Translations under genes and position numbers: made by a program | Notes under the pieces: generated by a model | The model's database searches: none | Told to the model about the DNA's origin: nothing | Seen by the model: only the letters and a program-made list of their open reading frames with translations | Origin: a virus | Virus record (IMG/VR): IMGVR_UViG_3300037087_000046 | Span: 1 to 64,000 of that record | DNA: 64,000 nucleotides | Direction: 5' to 3' (one strand) | Part shown: positions 17,965-26,595 of the stretch, piece after piece | Position numbering within the stretch: position 1 is the first letter of the stretch | How the letters are laid out: every line of letters starts with the position of its first letter

Positions 17965-18696
17965 TTAGAATGTAAGGGGCTGGCTTGCCCCACTCCCCAA
18001 GGATTGACTTACACTGCTGATAGAGCGGCTTACAAAGGAAGCGAGTTTAGCAAGTTTGTTTTTGGATGCCTCACCAATATCAACAAACTGGTCAAGCCCG
18101 GCACTGTTTTTGAAGGCTTCAAGACCACGACTCAATATAGCCTCCCCGCCAGTAACCCCGATCAGTACGACAGTTACTGATTCAACTCCCTCACTCTTTT
18201 TAGCATCGTCAAGAAGGGCTTTGATTTTGTAGGGAGCAAAATTGGATGAGTTATCTTCCCCATCCGTGATAACAAAGATAACCGCGTTGCAATTTATACC
18301 ACTCTTTGGAAATGTGGAACCATACGTCAGTGTAGCATCAATAGAGGTATGTGTAGCATCATACAACGCCGTCATTCCACCAATACCCTTGAACACATCA
18401 TCATAATCATTCTGGTCGATACTGTTCAACATCTTAAACCCGTGGAACTCTGTCAGTTTGTTATTAAACAACACCGTTCGGAGAAGCAGATTTTCAGCAC
18501 GGGGGGATTTTTTACAAGCATCAATAATTTCTTTCAAACACGAAATCATCTCAGTCTTAAAAGAATCTACTGACCCTGATTGGTCTTGAATGATAGAAAC
18601 CAAGGTATACTCACTGGCTTCAAGGTCAGTTGCAGGGGTGGTGTTAAAGTGATACCCGTGGGGGGTATTCATAACTTCATCAGTAATGCGGGGCAT
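17965..18696 (-). CDS. vWA-domain protein (TerY-like) of the triad
   Basis: The start at 18696 has AAGGAG upstream, giving 243 residues. A von Willebrand A domain with an intact metal-ion site: DQSGSV (DxSxS), the Thr in GGMTALYD and the Asp in VITDGEDNS. In the TerY-P triad this protein is the metal-binding partner of a kinase and a PP2C phosphatase, associated with tellurium-resistance and stress or defence islands. Here the order vWA, PP2C, kinase is complete in a phage. Confidence 0.85.
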   Translation of the reverse strand: MPRITDEVMNTPHGYHFNTTPATDLEASEYTLVSIIQDQSGSVDSFKTEMISCLKEIIDACKKSPRAENLLLRTVLFNNKLTEFHGFKMLNSIDQNDYDDVFKGIGGMTALYDATHTSIDATLTYGSTFPKSGINCNAVIFVITDGEDNSSNFAPYKIKALLDDAKKSEGVESVTVVLIGVTGGEAILSRGLEAFKNSAGLDQFVDIGEASKNKLAKLASFVSRSISSVSQSLGSGASQPLTF

Positions 18697-18697
18697 A

Positions 18698-19504
18698 TTA
18701 TTTAACTCCTTTGAAGAAATCAACTGTGGTGCTAATTTGCATTCCACGCGCTGTCATGTCTTTCACAAACTTCTCACCCAATGCTTCAAACCCAGTAACA
18801 TTCGATGTGGCATCTTGCAACAACACAATCTTCTTAATGTTATCTTCCCCGAAGTTATTAGCAAGGTCAGTAACGCTATTACAGACACAGTGGCTCAGAG
18901 CCTCACCAGCCACAAGAACAACGTCGGCCTTTTTCAAGGTATCAATCAGTTCGGTGTTAAGTTGAGTGTTGCAATCTTTTGGGTCAGGTACGTCAGCCAG
19001 AAGAAGTGAGTAGTGTTCCGTGAATGGGTTAGACCCTTTCGTGATGTAATTGACCCACGCAGTCTCTTTTTCTTCCCAACGAAGGAGAGACTCATACAAC
19101 TCTGCATACACCTTGTGCCCGGTGCTACCAATCAAACAATGCGGGGGCCAGATACAAAGAACATAGCGGCTGTTCTGTTCCAACGTTTTAACGTAATCAA
19201 GGAAACGATTGCGGAGTTGGGGAAGGGTAGGATTCCACACGCCGTTCTTCACATCCGTAACGGAAATAACCGTAAACGGGTTAGGGTGTTTACCATTTGC
19301 ATCCACCCACATGTTGGGGTGTGCAATGTGGTTAAACGAGTGGGAATCCAACGACACACGGATGTCATTCAATTTGTCCCCATACTTATCAACCATCTTA
19401 ACAAGCCGACTCATATCTGAGTCAGCACCTTGCACAAACAATGCTCCTGTGGGGTCACAAAAGTCATGCTGTGGGTCTACTACAAACAAGTCAATTTTTT
19501 TCAT
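18698..19504 (-). CDS. Nicotinamidase / isochorismatase-like cysteine hydrolase
   Basis: A 268-residue protein with the family triad: Asp in VVDPQHDF, Lys in NYITKGSNPF and Cys in ALSHCVCNSV. A metal-site-like SLDSHSFNHIAHP as in nicotinamidases is also present. It would hydrolyse nicotinamide to nicotinate, or a related amide. It lies just upstream of the vWA/PP2C/kinase genes, suggesting NAD-linked metabolism or stress control during infection. Confidence 0.8.
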   Translation of the reverse strand: MKKIDLFVVDPQHDFCDPTGALFVQGADSDMSRLVKMVDKYGDKLNDIRVSLDSHSFNHIAHPNMWVDANGKHPNPFTVISVTDVKNGVWNPTLPQLRNRFLDYVKTLEQNSRYVLCIWPPHCLIGSTGHKVYAELYESLLRWEEKETAWVNYITKGSNPFTEHYSLLLADVPDPKDCNTQLNTELIDTLKKADVVLVAGEALSHCVCNSVTDLANNFGEDNIKKIVLLQDATSNVTGFEALGEKFVKDMTARGMQISTTVDFFKGVK

Positions 19505-19552
19505 CTTTCTTTTCTCCTTGGTTTATTTAACTACAAGAAACACTCTACACCT

Positions 19553-22237
19553 CTACTCCTGACGTGTCAACATTTTCCCCTTGAGTATCCAAGGTTGCTC
19601 TCCTTCCGGGTGTGGTGAATCTTTCCAAACTAAGTTTGCCATATAGCGTTGTCCATTATCTTTTGGGTAACGCCCACTAATGATGTTGTATAGTGGGAAC
19701 TCTTTTGACAACCTGTTCTTTGTCCATGTCTCTGCATCTTCTGACAAGTCATTGAACTTTCGGTAGAACTCAGAGAACTTAATAACACCACCATCTACAA
19801 AATCGCAGAAGTCCTCAAGGAATCTTGACAGCGATGTTTCATTGGTATTCTGCAAATTACTCTTCTCCATTGATTCAATCACAGGCACCTTCAGGCGGTC
19901 ATTAGATTCAGGGATTTCCAGATTCAATACTGCTGCCAGAAAGTCAGGTGCTTCTTTTTCAAGCAAGTTACTGAATATGTGTTCTGGTACTCTGTTCTCC
20001 TCTGGAATGTCTGGAACATGAAATACGGTTATGCGAGTATCACCGGGGAACGTGGGGCAGTAAGATGCAAAGTTTGCACATTGAATCCAGTGCGTTGTAT
20101 TGTCTGAGTGGTAAGGTGTATCTCCTTTCCGGTGAATCAACAGATCAGGGCTTGTTACCCAATCCTTGATACGGTGCAACGCTTCAGGTTCTTTAGACAA
20201 ATCAATCTCTTCCACAACACAAAGAACCTTACCTTCAATTTCATAGTTGAAGGCATCCTTACTCTTCAGGGCTTGTTTGGCAAACATGTATCCTTCAGTG
20301 AAAAGTTTTTTAAGTGCCACATGAAACGAAGATTTACCTGTGTTCTCATTCCCATAAAAGAACAGGTAGGGAAGATGCTCATAAGGATTTTGGAACAGAG
20401 ACGCAATCCAAATTTTAAGATAATCCGCCCCGGTACAAACACCGTTCTCTCTTGCCCAATCATTATCAGAAAGACAACTATCTAAACTACTGCCACAATG
20501 GTTTAACATTTGTGTCCATGTGGGGTAAGACAGATTATCCTTATCTTCGCTTGGGGTATATTTGAACTTAGCCCCAAACCTATTCCATACACGGTCGCCT
20601 GGATATTCCACATCGAACGGACGATTGATAATCTTCCAGGGGTTTAGGATACATCCTCCAGTGTACTGAGTTGCTTCTTTGCTGGTATATCCAAGAGACT
20701 GAAGGGCTGCCCGAACATTTGCAACAGGCTCCTCACCCCAAGCACCACCACGAAGAAGAACCCAATCTGCATCATTTCCTTTAGAGTCAACCAAGTGACG
20801 AACCTTCTCATCATCTGTGCTTACCTCTGACTCACGAACGGTCTCGGTAGTGGTATTAAACATCTTGACCCATTTCCCCTTCTTACCTAACCATCCGGGC
20901 ATGGAGTCACCTTCTTCTTGTTTGATGGAAACAATAAGACGACCATCCTTGTGTTCTTTCAAGGTTGTCCCACGGTACTCCATCTCTTTAGGAACGTCGA
21001 TAGCCGCACCGAGGATAGATGCCGCTGTAACCGCTGCTGAAGACGTTTTAAAGACAATCTCCCCCGTTGTGTCCTCTAAGCCACCTTCGGCTCTGGAAGC
21101 CGTCAGAAGGTCTGGAACAGCGTTATAGAAGCACTTTGTCCAGCCACTGTTATCCTGTGTCCAAGTAGTATCTTCTTGACACCCATTTCCGAACCTACGA
21201 ACCACCCATGCCCCCTTTGGAAGCGGGAAGCAGAAACAATTCTGGGAGGTTAAGTCTGAACCAGTTGAGTTGGTTTTAAAGACACCTTTAAAGCCCAAGT
21301 CCTTGTGTGCCTTTTGAAGCATATAAGTGTGGGCGACAAGAGCATAATGGTCTTGGTCCCACCACCATGCACTATTACTGTCCTCAAGATAAGTTAGTAA
21401 CTGACGATGTTCATCCGTTAAGGAAACACGAGGGTACTGTCCACTGAGTTGTTCTAAAAAGTCGGCATCTTTTGCTTCTTGCCTACGATTAGAAACACGA
21501 ATAACCTTTACGTGGTCTCTCCAGTTAGGAGGGGGTTCATCAAGAGGGATACCTTGCTTGATAAGGCTTAGCCCATCCGTACCCTCCATCTTACGCCCCC
21601 ACACCCACATGTTACCACCACAGGTATCTACCTTGGACTCAAGGACAATACCGGACAAGGCAGAAATCTGACCAAGGATGCTGCGTGCGAGTGCGGCATG
21701 TTCTGTGTGGTTAGCGGTAGGTACATTTAGAAACACATAAATGTGAAACCCTGACCCAGAGGTAGACTTACGGAGAGTTACCCAAGGTATATCGGTTACT
21801 GCATGAATGATTCCGTCCAACTCATCTTGAGTCAGACCGACAGCATGATTCATAACTGAGTCAAAATCGAACGCAACCCAACGGGACACAAGGTTCTTCC
21901 AATCCCATCCGGTCATACCAATTGCATCAACGTGCTTAGCCAAATTCCATGTGAGTGGTTTATCTTCGTACTCTGGCTTTGTGTCTGCATGATAGGGAAT
22001 ACGGAATACCTTCCAAGTCTCATCACCATCTGTATAAGCCTTGTAGTTGTTTCCCTTATACTCCCCAATAACAAGTTCTCCATCGTCCTGCGCTACATTT
22101 ACTTGGCATTCCATATCAGCACTGTAAAGTTCAGATAAGTCTTGGTGTGTAGCATTAGTTAAAAAATTCTTGATAGCCTCAGTTTTTAGCAAATCGTATA
22201 CTTCCTTCCTTAGCGGTCCCCCACATGCCCGAACCAT
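19553..22237 (-). CDS. Replicative primase-helicase (AEP primase plus SF3 helicase)
   Basis: An 894-residue protein. The N-terminal third has archaeo-eukaryotic primase/prim-pol motifs: AFDFDSV (catalytic Asp pair) and SGSGFHIYVFL (sxH). The C-terminal part has the superfamily 3 helicase Walker A GNENTGKSS at about residue 620 and a Walker B-like VVEEIDL, the D5/phage-plasmid primase layout. It makes primers and unwinds DNA for the family A polymerase encoded at 31.5-33.9 kb. A partial paralogue of the helicase part is at 50005-50526. Confidence 0.85.
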   Translation of the reverse strand: MVRACGGPLRKEVYDLLKTEAIKNFLTNATHQDLSELYSADMECQVNVAQDDGELVIGEYKGNNYKAYTDGDETWKVFRIPYHADTKPEYEDKPLTWNLAKHVDAIGMTGWDWKNLVSRWVAFDFDSVMNHAVGLTQDELDGIIHAVTDIPWVTLRKSTSGSGFHIYVFLNVPTANHTEHAALARSILGQISALSGIVLESKVDTCGGNMWVWGRKMEGTDGLSLIKQGIPLDEPPPNWRDHVKVIRVSNRRQEAKDADFLEQLSGQYPRVSLTDEHRQLLTYLEDSNSAWWWDQDHYALVAHTYMLQKAHKDLGFKGVFKTNSTGSDLTSQNCFCFPLPKGAWVVRRFGNGCQEDTTWTQDNSGWTKCFYNAVPDLLTASRAEGGLEDTTGEIVFKTSSAAVTAASILGAAIDVPKEMEYRGTTLKEHKDGRLIVSIKQEEGDSMPGWLGKKGKWVKMFNTTTETVRESEVSTDDEKVRHLVDSKGNDADWVLLRGGAWGEEPVANVRAALQSLGYTSKEATQYTGGCILNPWKIINRPFDVEYPGDRVWNRFGAKFKYTPSEDKDNLSYPTWTQMLNHCGSSLDSCLSDNDWARENGVCTGADYLKIWIASLFQNPYEHLPYLFFYGNENTGKSSFHVALKKLFTEGYMFAKQALKSKDAFNYEIEGKVLCVVEEIDLSKEPEALHRIKDWVTSPDLLIHRKGDTPYHSDNTTHWIQCANFASYCPTFPGDTRITVFHVPDIPEENRVPEHIFSNLLEKEAPDFLAAVLNLEIPESNDRLKVPVIESMEKSNLQNTNETSLSRFLEDFCDFVDGGVIKFSEFYRKFNDLSEDAETWTKNRLSKEFPLYNIISGRYPKDNGQRYMANLVWKDSPHPEGEQPWILKGKMLTRQE

Positions 22238-22586
22238 CCTTAGTCTTAATCCAAATCGAATAATGGGTTATGAAGAAGTTATCCACAATATCACCTACTA
22301 CCAAATCGTTGTGTCTTACTTGTGCCCATCCTGAAATCTTTACATCGGGGTAATTCACAAGTGAAAGGGACAGAACACCGCCAGAATATGTAATACCACA
22401 AATTTCTTGGTGGATTATGTTAGGTGACTCTGGGTCTATAAGGAATTTTCTGATAGGGACACCATAATGCTTCCCGATTTTCTTTGTACCGACTATTTTA
22501 TAGTTATAGCCAGTAACAGGGCAGAATCCCTTATAGCAATTACCATTGTGTGGTTTATTAAGCCAATAATTATCAGTCTCTATCAT
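22179..22586 (-). CDS. Hypothetical beta-rich protein
   Basis: A 135-residue product from the ATG at 22586, which overlaps the previous stop (ATGA). Its 3' end overlaps the primase gene by 59 bases. Aromatic and glycine-rich; no domain recognised. Confidence 0.55.
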   Translation of the reverse strand: MIETDNYWLNKPHNGNCYKGFCPVTGYNYKIVGTKKIGKHYGVPIRKFLIDPESPNIIHQEICGITYSGGVLSLSLVNYPDVKISGWAQVRHNDLVVGDIVDNFFITHYSIWIKTKDGSGMWGTAKEGSIRFAKN

Positions 22587-23029
22587 TTGGGTGGAAGATA
22601 CTCCCAGCATACACCATCTTTAGGGTATGAGCAGGTGGCATATCTTCTGCAACTAACCGGACAGACATTGGAATATTTATCAATGTTTGTAAGTCTCACA
22701 AACTGATTAAAAGTCAAATCATAATGGGTCTTATGATACTCATACCGAGAGGCTTCACACTGTTCCCATTTAGCAAAGGGGTATCCAAGTATTTTATCCT
22801 TTTCACACGAATGCTTTACTTCCACACCGAATTTCTTTTCCAATATGTGTCCGGTGGATAATTTCCACCTACCAGCCCTTTCATACTGGGTTTCTTCACG
22901 CTTGGTAAGAACATCCCCATTCCTAAACCCTGTTACTTCATACTCTAACCCATTTACAACACATGGGTTACAACTACACTCATTTGACGGGTAAACTTTA
23001 TTACCCTTCTCATCCACTAAGTAGACCAT
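22583..23029 (-). CDS. Cysteine-rich hypothetical protein
   Basis: A 148-residue protein with at least ten cysteines, including CSCNPC near the N-terminus and CPVSCRRYATC near the C-terminus. It may bind zinc or form disulphides. Its start touches the end of the neighbouring gene in a coupled array. Confidence 0.6.
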   Translation of the reverse strand: MVYLVDEKGNKVYPSNECSCNPCVVNGLEYEVTGFRNGDVLTKREETQYERAGRWKLSTGHILEKKFGVEVKHSCEKDKILGYPFAKWEQCEASRYEYHKTHYDLTFNQFVRLTNIDKYSNVCPVSCRRYATCSYPKDGVCWEYLPPK

Positions 23030-23247
23030 TATTCCATCTCCTTCAGAGTATTAAGCAAGTGTGACATACACTCATCAAAGGTATCAAATTCATGTACATT
23101 TATAACTCTATGACCATCGGGGAACCTATATTCCCATGTATAGGGGTCACAGTGACATGCCCAATAGGCGACGATACTACCATCTTCCCGTGTTGAATAG
23201 AATGTACATATATCGCCTTCTACATCATGTTTATGGTTGGTTATCAT
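23029..23247 (-). CDS. Small hypothetical protein
   Basis: The start is set at 23247, where GAGGAGG lies upstream. The 72-residue product ends in a helix (FDECMSHLLNTL) that resembles the C-terminus of the adjacent 23231-23398 product, so the two may be diverged duplicates. Confidence 0.6.
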   Translation of the reverse strand: MITNHKHDVEGDICTFYSTREDGSIVAYWACHCDPYTWEYRFPDGHRVINVHEFDTFDECMSHLLNTLKEME

Positions 23248-23398
23248 TAGTAACCTCCTCAATAGCCTTCATGCAATCTTCAAGCGTGGTATAGTCTTGG
23301 CAATTCCTGATAATCTGCCCAGTTTCAAGGGTTATCTTAAACCCAAACATCATGTCTACTGTGCCGATAGGTTTACCTTCTTTGTCAATTAGTTGCAT
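23231..23398 (-). CDS. Small hypothetical protein, possible paralogue of its neighbour
   Basis: A 55-residue protein with a C-terminal YTTLEDCMKAIEEV helix similar to that of the 23029-23247 product. It overlaps both neighbours by about 10-17 bases. Function is unknown. Confidence 0.55.
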   Translation of the reverse strand: MQLIDKEGKPIGTVDMMFGFKITLETGQIIRNCQDYTTLEDCMKAIEEVTNDNQP

Positions 23399-23763
23399 AG
23401 GTTCTCCCAAATAGTACGACGCAGTTTATCAATAAGATAGTCTGGGTTAGTGGTATATTGTATAAAGTCTCCCATACGCAATGAGTTACCAGCATAGGTT
23501 CCTTTTATATCAACCCGCAATAGACCGTCCTTTATTGACACTGGTTTGATGGTTATAGTCCATGTTGCATCAGTAATGCAGTCTTCTTTTAAGTCATGCA
23601 CCGTGGTATGGTTTTTAAACCATCTCCATTTATCATAATCACTGCCTGTAATCCTTGCTCGTATGTACTTCTCAACTACCTCATTCTTGAATGCTATTAA
23701 ACAGTTCCATAGAATGTTGTCATCACCAACTGTGTCAAACACCTTTTCATAATGCGTTTTCAT
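23389..23763 (-). CDS. First gene of the leftward operon, hypothetical
   Basis: The start at 23763 is preceded by GGAGGT, and 27 bases further upstream lies a clear - strand promoter. The 124-residue product has a Lys/Trp-rich middle and a beta-rich C-terminal half. No family recognised. Confidence 0.65.
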   Translation of the reverse strand: MKTHYEKVFDTVGDDNILWNCLIAFKNEVVEKYIRARITGSDYDKWRWFKNHTTVHDLKEDCITDATWTITIKPVSIKDGLLRVDIKGTYAGNSLRMGDFIQYTTNPDYLIDKLRRTIWENLCN

Positions 23764-23789
23764 GGTTGACCTCCTTTCAAACCAGAAAT

Positions 23790-23819
23790 AGTCTACCACG
23801 TCGGAACGCCATAAGTCAA
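23790..23819 (-). promoter_or_regulatory. Leftward promoter of the replication operon
   Basis: On the - strand TTGACT (23819-23814), an 18-bp spacer and TAGACT (23795-23790). The same 18-bp spacing and -10 recur at many + strand sites. It lies 15 bp from the end of the 257-bp inverted repeat and just upstream of the first gene's ribosome site. Confidence 0.75.
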
Positions 23820-23834
23820 GAAAAATCGTAAACT

Positions 23835-24091
23835 GACGCAATTCACTGATTTTGCCCAAAAATCCCTACTCTACATTTTCATATATATAACACATATTTT
23901 TCTAGTGGAGTAGAATAGGTAAAAATGATCTTAAATCAGTAATTTGATCAGGAATGGACTTTTTCTTAGCAAATTTACTGATCGTTTTACTGATCTTTTT
24001 GCTTTTTGGACTGACTCTCCCAAAAAACGATCAGGAATTGGGTTACTTTTCAGGTAAAATCCTGTTACCCAAAATCAGTGAGAAATTAGGG
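23835..24091. repeat. 257-bp inverted repeat, copy A
   Basis: This AT-rich segment is nearly identical, in reverse complement, to 62217-62473; both are 257 bp, with roughly ten substitutions and small compensating indels. It contains five GATC sites (23927, 23946, 23980, 23992, 24029) and internal inverted and direct repeats. It sits between divergent promoters, with TTGACA two bases beyond its right end. Origin or shared control element is inferred. Confidence 0.9.
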
Positions 24092-24092
24092 G

Positions 24093-24122
24093 TTGACAGC
24101 AAACAGTCTAACGTGTTAGACT
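24093..24122 (+). promoter_or_regulatory. Rightward promoter with operator palindrome
   Basis: TTGACA at 24093-24098, an 18-bp spacer and TAGACT at 24117-24122. The palindrome AGTCTAACGTGTTAGACT (24105-24122) covers the spacer and the whole -10, so a bound protein would block initiation. Confidence 0.8.
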
Positions 24123-24213
24123 ATTTCTGCCTAATGCTTCTTATGATGGGAGCAATAAAGGTTCTTGACCACATCAATGGTGAAGATTCTGGTGGAATGA
24201 TGTAAAATAATCC

Positions 24214-24243
24214 TTGACAACAGGGAAGATTTTGTGGTAGACT
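24214..24243 (+). promoter_or_regulatory. Second rightward promoter, without palindrome
   Basis: TTGACA at 24214-24219, 18 bp, TAGACT at 24238-24243. It shares spacing and -10 with the operator-bearing promoters but has no palindrome, so it may be constitutive. Confidence 0.7.
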
Positions 24244-24254
24244 TTATATCTAAT

Positions 24255-24297
24255 GCCGGGACAGTGTCGCCTGGTGACCCCTGTGGGTCGCTCCCGC
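24255..24297 (+). promoter_or_regulatory. Structured 5' leader hairpin
   Basis: An outer stem CGGGA/TCCCG encloses an inner 7-bp stem GTGACCC/GGGTCGC with a CTGT loop. It starts about 11 bases after the second rightward promoter and precedes the first coding frame. It may stabilise the mRNA or regulate translation; no known riboswitch is recognised. Confidence 0.45.
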
Positions 24298-24323
24298 AGT
24301 AGTTTCTTTTAAAGGATACTAAC

Positions 24324-24463
24324 ATGGAAATCGAATACTTTTACCAACCTACACCCATTACGACACTGAAGGCATAAAGAATTATGCCCGTGAAATTTTT
24401 GGTAAGATTTTGGTTATTGATGGTAAAACAAACATCGATGTACCAACCCTGAAAGGATACTAA
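24324..24463 (+). pseudogene. Probably frameshifted small ORF
   Basis: ATG 24324 follows AAAGGATACTAAC but hits a stop after 17 codons. A second frame then continues as a plausible protein to a stop at 24463. The same AAAGGATACTAACATG sequence begins the next gene at 24465. One base change would join the frames into about 46 codons, so this is either a decayed gene or a short leader peptide. Confidence 0.45.
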
Positions 24464-24464
24464 C

Positions 24465-24806
24465 ATGATTGAAGCAGAATGGGTAACAACAGCAGGGTTA
24501 CATGCCGCAGTATTGTTTGTCCATGACTCACACCGTTGTGGGTATGTGGAAGTGCCCCCCACAAGCCAATGGTATGGAGTAAATTATAATTGCGTGGATG
24601 TGGAAGTGCATGGTGGGTTGACTTATTCTGAGATGAGTGAGGGGACATACCCTACCAACAACCCCTGGAAATGGTGGTGGTTTGGATTTGACTGTGCCCA
24701 TTTGGGGGATGCAACTAAATACAATAATGAACCCTGGGACATTATGCGTTCTTTGGAATATGTAAAACAAGAATGTGAATACTTGGCGAGGCAACTAATT
24801 GCTTAA
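24465..24806 (+). CDS. Conserved phage hypothetical protein
   Basis: A 113-residue protein with RCGYVEVP, VHGGLTYS and WWFGFDCAHLGD, a pattern I know from many phage genomes but without assigned function. The conserved Cys, His and Asp in FDCAHLGD could bind metal. It overlaps the ParB-like gene by 8 bp. Confidence 0.7.
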   Translation: MIEAEWVTTAGLHAAVLFVHDSHRCGYVEVPPTSQWYGVNYNCVDVEVHGGLTYSEMSEGTYPTNNPWKWWWFGFDCAHLGDATKYNNEPWDIMRSLEYVKQECEYLARQLIA

Positions 24807-25650
24807 AGAAATCCCCATCCAAGATATTGTCCCCACGAAGCATCTTCTACGCCCCGTCAATAAAAAAAGCAAAGACTACATAGGAATTTTAGAGGCCATC
24901 CGAACCTCTGGATTTATGGGGGCAATTGATGTACGCCCAAATAAAACTAAATTCGAGGTGGTGGATGGTATGCACCGTTTTGAAGCAGCCAAGCAACTAC
25001 GGTTATCCTCTATACCCTGTAACATTTCTGAGCGTAGTGATGAAGATGTTATGCGATTGCAGATTGTCAAGAATCTGCATAAAGTAGAAACAACCCCCAT
25101 GCAGTATGCTAAACGGCTGTTGCAAATAAGTGAAAATAAACACTTGACAAACGCGCAACTTGGTGATATGATATGTAAGGACAAATCGTGGGTATCATAT
25201 ACCCTTCAACTTGCCCGTAACATCACTGACCCAGCACTGATTAAAATGATTGATTCCGGGCAGATTGAAGTTAATACGGCATGGATACTGGCACGAATTA
25301 ACCCGGTTACGCAAGAGTGGATTGACTATGCGCTTACGTTACCCAGGCATGAGTTCCTTGTGCGGTATAAGTCTTATCTTCGTAATGAAAGGGGGAAATT
25401 TGGCGCAAAAGAAAAAAAGGTATTTGAACCTGTAGCAACAATGCGTTGGATGAAGGACATCCTTAAAGAGATTAAGGAGCCGGATGAGATACTATCGTAC
25501 AGTATGTACGATAGTATGACACCGTTAGACGCAGCAGTAATGGCTCTAAAGTGGGTAGTCCACTTAGACCCTAAAAACCTAATAGAGCAAGAAAACAAAT
25601 TCCTTGCAAGAAAGACAGCAAATGACAAACGAAGTAGTCAATTACAATGA
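24799..25650 (+). CDS. ParB-like nuclease/binding-domain protein
   Basis: A 283-residue protein starting at TTG. The N-terminal ParB/Srx fold shows FEVVDGMHRFEAAKQL (about residues 50-66), followed by a helical section with a helix-turn-helix (LGDMICKDKSWVSYTLQLA) like ParB DNA-binding domains. No ParA is visible. In phages such proteins act as DNA-binding regulators or nucleases. A second ParB-like protein is encoded at 30769-31512. Confidence 0.75.
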   Translation: MLKEIPIQDIVPTKHLLRPVNKKSKDYIGILEAIRTSGFMGAIDVRPNKTKFEVVDGMHRFEAAKQLRLSSIPCNISERSDEDVMRLQIVKNLHKVETTPMQYAKRLLQISENKHLTNAQLGDMICKDKSWVSYTLQLARNITDPALIKMIDSGQIEVNTAWILARINPVTQEWIDYALTLPRHEFLVRYKSYLRNERGKFGAKEKKVFEPVATMRWMKDILKEIKEPDEILSYSMYDSMTPLDAAVMALKWVVHLDPKNLIEQENKFLARKTANDKRSSQLQ

Positions 25651-26317
25651 TTTGGGAGTAACAAGCAGTTTCAGTGCAAACGATTTTTCAGCAGTTCCCA
25701 CCAACAGTTTCACCCCCCGTATTCAACTCAAAACAGCGGCATCCAATGAAGTGAAAAAGAAGGAGTTTCCGGCTGACAACTATGCGCTGATTTATTCCAA
25801 TCAGCCGCTTATTGACCTTGGGGAACGAGTTGATGTGCTGGTTCTTGCAAAGCGTCCAGTGGCTATGGATATGACAGACAAGACCCACCCCATCTTTGTT
25901 CATTACCCCAGGTGTGATGCAGAGGGGCAACCTACTGGTGAGTTTAAACGAATCATGGACAAGTCTGTTATGGAGATGACCATGAAGGCTGCAAACAAAA
26001 CCTGTTCGTTTGGCAATGAGTTCCTTCTTTACATCCCTGTGAAGAAAGTGTTTGCTACACTTGCTTGTACAAGTGTTTCCGCAAAGTGGGTTGCACCGTT
26101 TATTGAATCAAACATCCACAAGCCTGTTACGTTGTCCAGCGTGTTCCATGACAAGGGTGCAAATCCCTTCCAGAAGATGCACGTTACGGAATGCTCCACC
26201 CCGTTTGATGCACCGGATATGGGTTCTGCAAAGATTGAATTGCAAAAGTTCCTTAACCCGGTTGATGGCGTTGCTGAAGAAAAAGTTGAGGACGACGGTA
26301 ATACACGCGAGCGTTAA
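25622..26317 (+). CDS. Early protein, possibly a single-stranded DNA-binding factor
   Basis: The start is ATG 25622, giving 231 residues. The N-terminal half is beta-rich, the middle has aromatic and basic residues, and the C-terminus is acidic (VEDDGNTRER ending), a layout shared with some phage SSBs. It lies between a ParB-like gene and a helicase operon. The SSB idea is inference from layout only. Confidence 0.5.
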   Translation: MTNEVVNYNDLGVTSSFSANDFSAVPTNSFTPRIQLKTAASNEVKKKEFPADNYALIYSNQPLIDLGERVDVLVLAKRPVAMDMTDKTHPIFVHYPRCDAEGQPTGEFKRIMDKSVMEMTMKAANKTCSFGNEFLLYIPVKKVFATLACTSVSAKWVAPFIESNIHKPVTLSSVFHDKGANPFQKMHVTECSTPFDAPDMGSAKIELQKFLNPVDGVAEEKVEDDGNTRER

Positions 26318-26575
26318 TCTTGCATAGGTTGGCCCCTATGTATCAAGGCGGGTTTGACTATAGAGTGGATACCACTCGCTCCGGCTTATGTGCAACAAGG
26401 AATCAGAGAGCCTACTGCTTAGCCACCAGAGGGCGTTTTTCCGGGCATGTAGCATACTTGGAAAGCAACCCGAACACCACTGTAAAAGTGGTCTTGTAGT
26501 GCCCTGTAGTCGGGGTAACGGAGGCGGACTACTGCCGCCAGCAAAGCCACCCACCGGAATATCCGGTGGGTGGTA
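26318..26575 (+). ncRNA. Highly structured non-coding region, possible ncRNA or leader
   Basis: No convincing gene fits here. Multiple hairpins can be drawn: CATAGG/CCTATG at the start, GAGTGG/CCACTC at about 26361, CCACT/AGTGG at about 26480, GGCGG/CCGCC near 26525, and a long final stem ACCCACCGG/CCGGTGGGT at about 26548-26572, possibly a terminator without a good T-run. The GC content exceeds the surroundings. It matches no riboswitch, tmRNA or RNase P that I recognise. Confidence 0.45.
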
Positions 26576-26595
26576 TATTTTAAGGCGAAAACATA

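Noticed and set aside
23954-24205. An 83-codon + strand ORF with hydrophobic N-terminus
   Set aside because: It lies across the 257-bp repeat and the operator promoter. Copy B of the repeat has indels that break this frame, so it is unlikely to be a gene.
26318-26575. Cobalamin riboswitch, RNase P or tmRNA
   Set aside because: A few short words resemble a cobalamin box, but the conserved B12-box and core pairings are missing, and RNase P and tmRNA signatures are absent.
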